Assembly (NCBI GenBank): GCA_945901405.1
Contig: CAMDLH010000003.1
Span: 1-64,000, forward strand
DNA: 64,000 nt
Direction of reading: 5' to 3'
Source of the DNA: Bordetella parapertussis
GTDB lineage: Bacteria > Pseudomonadota > Gammaproteobacteria > Burkholderiales > SG8-41
Below the pieces are notes generated by a model, which searched no databases, was not told the DNA's origin, and was given only the letters and a program-made list of their open reading frames with translations. Below, one piece after another: positions 60,800-64,000 of the stretch. Position 1 is the stretch's first letter, and each line of letters opens with the position of its first letter. The position numbers and the translations under genes were made by a program.

Positions 60800-60830
60800 T
60801 AAGTAATTGTTTTTATTGACTATTTTAATG
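60800..60830 (+). repeat. AT-rich dispersed motif, copy f
   Basis: TAAGTAATTGTTTTTATTG followed by ACTATTTTAATG lies directly after the -10 box of the FecR gene promoter. This copy would be at the start of the transcript. Confidence 0.7.
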
Positions 60831-60898
60831 GCGCTGATGCGGGATTTAATGGCGGGCGACAGGCTCACCGAGGCATGCGCGATGCAAGGAGAATCGAT

Positions 60899-61594
60899 AT
60901 GATGCGTTGGATAATAGGTGCGTGCTTGATGATCGCCAGCGCGGGTGTGATGGCCGCGGCTGCCGGCTCGGTAACCCATTTGAGCGGCACGTTGTCGGCG
61001 CAGCGGGTGGATGGTTCCGTGCGCATTTTGTCGCAGAAGTCAGAAGTGTTTAACGGCGACACGCTGACCACGCAGGCCAACAGCTTTGCGCAGATCAATT
61101 TCACCGACGGCAGCTCGGTCACGATACGCCCGAACTCGGTGATGAGAATCGAGAACTATGCTTTCGACGCGAAGAATCCCAAGGCGGACGGCGTGGTCAT
61201 GCGTCTGGTGCGCGGCGGCCTGCGCTCGGTCACCGGCTTGATCGGCAAGCGTGGCAATCAGGACGCCTACAAGATACAAACCACGACCGCCACCATCGGC
61301 ATACGCGGCTCCACCGGCGACACCATGGATTGCATGCAGGGCTGCCAAGGCGTGACCGGCAGCGGCGGCAACCTGAAACCCGGCGTGTATCACCAGACGC
61401 ACAATGGCATTTACATCATGGAAACCAAGGGCGGCTCCATCCTGATCGGAGAAAAAGAATTCGGCTTCGCGGACGATTCGGGTAAGCCGCCAACAAAGCT
61501 GCCGGGTAATCCGGGCATGGGCACCGAAGAACTGCCGTTTGCCCTCGGTGTGGGCGGTGGCGCAGGCGGCGCTGAGGAATGCGTCGTTAAATAG
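60899..61594 (+). CDS. Exported FecR-domain protein
   Basis: A 231-residue protein with a signal peptide (MMRWIIGACLMIASAGVMAA) and a FecR-type domain at about residues 25-145 (NGDTLTTQANSFAQINFTDG, then SSVTIRPNSVMRIE). The fold is a beta-rich periplasmic ligand- or sugar-binding domain; no anti-sigma membrane helix is present, so it is not a FecR regulator as such. Two close Cys residues (CMQGC) may form a disulfide. The C-terminus is Gly/Pro-rich. ATG 60899 has an AAGGAG upstream. A strong terminator follows. Confidence 0.85.
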   Translation: MMRWIIGACLMIASAGVMAAAAGSVTHLSGTLSAQRVDGSVRILSQKSEVFNGDTLTTQANSFAQINFTDGSSVTIRPNSVMRIENYAFDAKNPKADGVVMRLVRGGLRSVTGLIGKRGNQDAYKIQTTTATIGIRGSTGDTMDCMQGCQGVTGSGGNLKPGVYHQTHNGIYIMETKGGSILIGEKEFGFADDSGKPPTKLPGNPGMGTEELPFALGVGGGAGGAEECVVK

Positions 61595-61616
61595 CGGGAT
61601 TAAGCATTATTGGCAC

Positions 61617-61646
61617 GCAAAACCCCGCTTTTTGGCGGGGTTTTGC
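61617..61646 (+). terminator. Rho-independent terminator after the FecR-domain gene
   Basis: A perfect 12-base stem (GCAAAACCCCGC at 61617-61628 with 61635-61646) encloses a loop of six bases (TTTTTG), and the stem itself carries the T-rich right arm. It lies 22 bases after the stop and before the ftsK promoter. Confidence 0.9.
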
Positions 61647-61647
61647 T

Positions 61648-61677
61648 TTGTGCCGGCACAGTGAAAATTCGTATAAT
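61648..61677 (+). promoter_or_regulatory. Sigma70-like promoter for ftsK
   Basis: TTGTGC (61648-61653) is 18 bases before a perfect TATAAT (61672-61677). A second TATAAT lies at 61683-61688. The ftsK start is at 61730, giving a leader of about 40 bases. It begins directly after the terminator. Confidence 0.55.
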
Positions 61678-61729
61678 TGGAGTATAATCAAAACGTTACC
61701 GCAGGAACCTAATCCAAGAACTTAATTCA

Positions 61730-64000
61730 ATGCCCAGCGATCACGCGATTAACACTTCCTCGACCGGTGCCGCCAGCGCAGCGCGCAATCCGCTGCCGCC
61801 GAAGATCGCTGCGCTGCTGCGTGAATCCTGGTGGCTGGCGTTGCTGGGGCTGGCGCTCTACCTGCTGCTGATACTCTATACGTATAACAAGGCCGACCCT
61901 GGCTGGTCGCACAGCGTGCGCGCGTCGTCGATTGCCAATGCAGGCGGCATTGCCGGTGCCTACCTCTCCGATCTGCTGCTGTATCTGTTTGGCGTCTCCG
62001 CGTATTGGTGGGTGGTGTTCTGCGCCGCGCTGGTGGGCTGGGGATTTCGCCGCATCGAAAACATTCCCGAAGTAGACCGGCGCTCCTACGTGGTGATGGG
62101 TATCGGCTTCCTGGTCATCATCATCGCCAGCAGCGGGCTCGAGGCTTTGCGTTTGCATAGCCTGAAAGCGATGCTGCCGCTGGCCCCTGGCGGAGTAATC
62201 GGCTACATGGCGGGCGGCGGTTTCTCGAAGATGTTCGGCTTCACCGGCGGCACCTTGATACTGCTGCTGATGTTCGCGGCGGGACTGAGTTTGTTCACCG
62301 GCTTGTCGTGGCTCGCCATCCTCGAAAAAATGGGCGCCTGGGCCGAGGCCGCGGTGCTTTTCGTCGCGAACAAATGGCAGGAGCGCCAGGATCGCCGCGT
62401 CGGCGAGCAGGCCGTGATCGAGCGCGAGGAAGTCGTCGAAGTCACTCGTAAGAAACTTGAAATCCATGAGCCGATATACATCGAGCCGCCGCCGGTCGAG
62501 ATACCCAAGTCGCCGCGTGTCGAGCGCGAGAAACAAGCGCCGCTGTTTGAAAATCTGCCCGACACACTGCTGCCGCCGCTGCATCTGCTTGACGAGGCCA
62601 GCCGCAATCTTGAGACGCTCGCGCCCGAAACGCTCGAATTTACTTCGCGCCTGATCGAGAAAAAACTCGCCGACTTCGGTGTCGAGGTGCGGGTGGTGGC
62701 GGCGTATCCGGGGCCAGTGGTGACGCGTTACGAAATCGAACCGGCGGTGGGTGTGAAAGGCAGCCAGATCATCAACCTGGTGCGCGATCTTGCGCGCGCG
62801 TTGTCGGTGATCAGCATACGCGTGGTGGAGACGATTCCCGGCAAGAGCTGCATGGGGCTGGAGATTCCGAATCCCAAGCGCCAGATCGTGAAGCTCACCG
62901 AGATTCTGAGTTCGCAGGTGTACGCGGATATGGGTTCGCCGCTGACGCTGGTGCTGGGCAAGGACATCGCGGGCAACCCGGTGGTCGCCGATCTCGCGCG
63001 CATGCCGCATCTGCTGGTGGCGGGCACCACGGGTTCAGGCAAATCGGTTGCCATCAACGCGATGATTTTGTCGTTGCTCTACAAGGCGCCGCCGTCGCAA
63101 GTGCGTTTGCTGTTGATCGATCCGAAGATGCTTGAGCTTTCGGTGTACGAAGGCATTCCGCATCTGCTCGCGCCCGTGGTCACCGACATGCGCCAGGCCG
63201 CGCACGCGCTTAACTGGTGCGTGGGCGAGATGGAGCGGCGCTACAAGCTGATGTCGGCGATGGGCGTGCGAAATCTCGCGGGCTACAACCAGAAAGTGCG
63301 TGACGCGGAGAAATCCAAATCGCCGCTGATGAATCCGTTTACCTCCACCGCCGAGGTTCCCGACCCGTTGCACGAGATGCCGCTGCTGGTGGTGGTGATC
63401 GACGAGTTGGCCGACTTGATGATGGTGGTGGGCAAGAAGGTCGAGGAGCTCATCGCGCGTATCGCGCAGAAGGCGCGCGCCGCCGGCATCCATCTGGTGC
63501 TCGCCACGCAACGTCCGTCAGTGGATGTGATCACCGGCTTGATTAAAGCCAATATTCCGTCGCGGGTGGCGTTTCAGGTGGCGGCCAAGGTAGATTCGCG
63601 CACGATTCTCGATCAAATGGGCGCGGAGGCGCTGCTGGGGCAGGGCGACATGCTCTATTTGCCGCCCGGCACCGGCATGCCGCAGCGCGTGCACGGCGCC
63701 TTTGTGTCCGATCATGAAGTGCATAAAGTCGTTGATTATCTTAAGAATCTTGCCGAGCCGCAGTATCTGGAAGGCGTGCTCGATGGGCCTGAAGCCGAAG
63801 GCGGCGGCGAGGCAGGCGAGGGCGGCGGCGAACCCAGCGGCGAGGCAGATCCGCTCTACGATCAGGCGGTGGCGATGGTCATCAAGACGCGCCGGCCGTC
63901 GATTTCACTGGTCCAGCGCCACCTGCGCATCGGCTACAATCGGGCCGCGAGGTTGATTGAGCAGATGGAGCGTTCCGGGCTGGTGTCGCCGATGCAATCC
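61730..64000 (+). CDS. ftsK: DNA translocase FtsK, C-terminus cut by window
   Basis: An open frame of 757 codons without a stop. It has an N-terminal membrane domain with about four segments (residues 30-205), a short charged linker, and an ATPase motor with Walker [10 protein letters not shown] (about residues 431-439), Walker [12 protein letters not shown] and [13 protein letters not shown]. The KOPS-reading winged helix follows ([20 protein letters not shown], then [13 protein letters not shown]), and only a few final residues should be missing. FtsK pumps chromosomes at the septum and activates XerCD recombination. Its linker is much shorter than in E. coli FtsK, which is usual outside Enterobacteria. 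Confidence 0.97.
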   Translation, partial: MPSDHAINTSSTGAASAARNPLPPKIAALLRESWWLALLGLALYLLLILYTYNKADPGWSHSVRASSIANAGGIAGAYLSDLLLYLFGVSAYWWVVFCAALVGWGFRRIENIPEVDRRSYVVMGIGFLVIIIASSGLEALRLHSLKAMLPLAPGGVIGYMAGGGFSKMFGFTGGTLILLLMFAAGLSLFTGLSWLAILEKMGAWAEAAVLFVANKWQERQDRRVGEQAVIEREEVVEVTRKKLEIHEPIYIEPPPVEIPKSPRVEREKQAPLFENLPDTLLPPLHLLDEASRNLETLAPETLEFTSRLIEKKLADFGVEVRVVAAYPGPVVTRYEIEPAVGVKGSQIINLVRDLARALSVISIRVVETIPGKSCMGLEIPNPKRQIVKLTEILSSQVYADMGSPLTLVLGKDIAGNPVVADLARMPHLLVAGTTGSGKSVAINAMILSLLYKAPPSQVRLLLIDPKMLELSVYEGIPHLLAPVVTDMRQAAHALNWCVGEMERRYKLMSAMGVRNLAGYNQKVRDAEKSKSPLMNPFTSTAEVPDPLHEMPLLVVVIDELADLMMVVGKKVEELIARIAQKARAAGIHLVLATQRPSVDVITGLIKANIPSRVAFQVAAKVDSRTILDQMGAEALLGQGDMLYLPPGTGMPQRVHGAFVSDHEVHKVVDYLKNLAEPQYLEGVLDGPEAEGGGEAGEGGGEPSGEADPLYDQAVAMVIKTRRPSISLVQRHLRIGYNRAARLIEQMERSGLVSPMQS

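Noticed and set aside
61727-63010. Long minus-strand open frame opposite ftsK
   Set aside because: It is antisense to a clear FtsK translation with all motifs, has a His/Arg/Gln-rich composition and no recognisable domain.

Overview
The window looks like a chromosomal segment of a GC-rich Betaproteobacterium (Burkholderiales-like). The grounds are the dense accessory catabolic genes, the many Bug-type periplasmic receptors of the tripartite tricarboxylate transporter (TTT) class, the hydantoinase/oxoprolinase-like gene pairs, and a housekeeping end carrying nadE-glnB, smr-trxB and ftsK. No rRNA, tRNA, CRISPR array or prophage was seen. The genus cannot be told from this sequence alone.

Region 1 (1-1536, minus strand): an MmgE/PrpD-family gene followed by the start of a Bug receptor that runs off the window. 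Region 2 (1634-22924, almost all plus strand) is a long catabolic run: two Bug receptors, TctB and TctA, a PrpB-like isocitrate lyase/PEP mutase protein, HyuB and HyuA. A scar of mobile-element debris follows (truncated IS91 transposase, fragment of a repeated conserved protein, and a complete REP-associated tyrosine transposase element with 22-bp inverted ends). Next come a 46-bp remnant of a second hyuA, then AtuA-like and DUF4387 genes, a complete NitT/TauT-type ABC importer, a second HyuB-HyuA pair, and an HpcH/HpaI aldolase broken by an internal deletion and frameshift.

Region 3 (22976-35716): a third HyuB/HyuA pair on the minus strand, a divergent amidohydrolase with a Rieske ferredoxin, a metal-dependent amidohydrolase, four more Bug receptors, a ChaN-like lipoprotein and a GST. 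Region 4 (35803-44809): an amidase, a cysteine-dioxygenase-like cupin, a fourth HyuA/HyuB pair that is divergent rather than co-directional, a D-threonine-aldolase-like PLP enzyme and a TauD/TfdA dioxygenase. The four HyuA/HyuB pairs with different transporters and accessory enzymes suggest several parallel uptake-and-degradation routes for unidentified amide, imide or keto compounds.

Region 5 (44927-51506): a MacAB-like exporter (adaptor, ATPase, two FtsX-type permeases) with a membrane hybrid histidine kinase gene placed between the ATPase and the permeases. Region 6 (51516-56195): a VapC/Phd-type toxin-antitoxin pair, a zinc-ribbon NUDIX hydrolase, and a SulP-STAS-cNMP transporter translationally coupled to a FemAB-like acyltransferase. 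Region 7 (56310-64000) is housekeeping: nadE-glnB, smr-trxB, a Crp/Fnr regulator, an exported FecR-domain protein and ftsK (3' end cut by the window).

Between and sometimes inside genes are several repeat families: a roughly 30-bp AT-rich motif (core TAAGnnATTGTTTTTATT) in eight places, including inside one hyuA reading frame; heptanucleotide arrays (CTCAAYM type) after three genes; REP-like hairpins; and a 189-bp MITE-like element inside the exporter operon. The least explained features are the AT-rich motif, the duplicated and eroded hyuA module, and the kinase-in-exporter layout.
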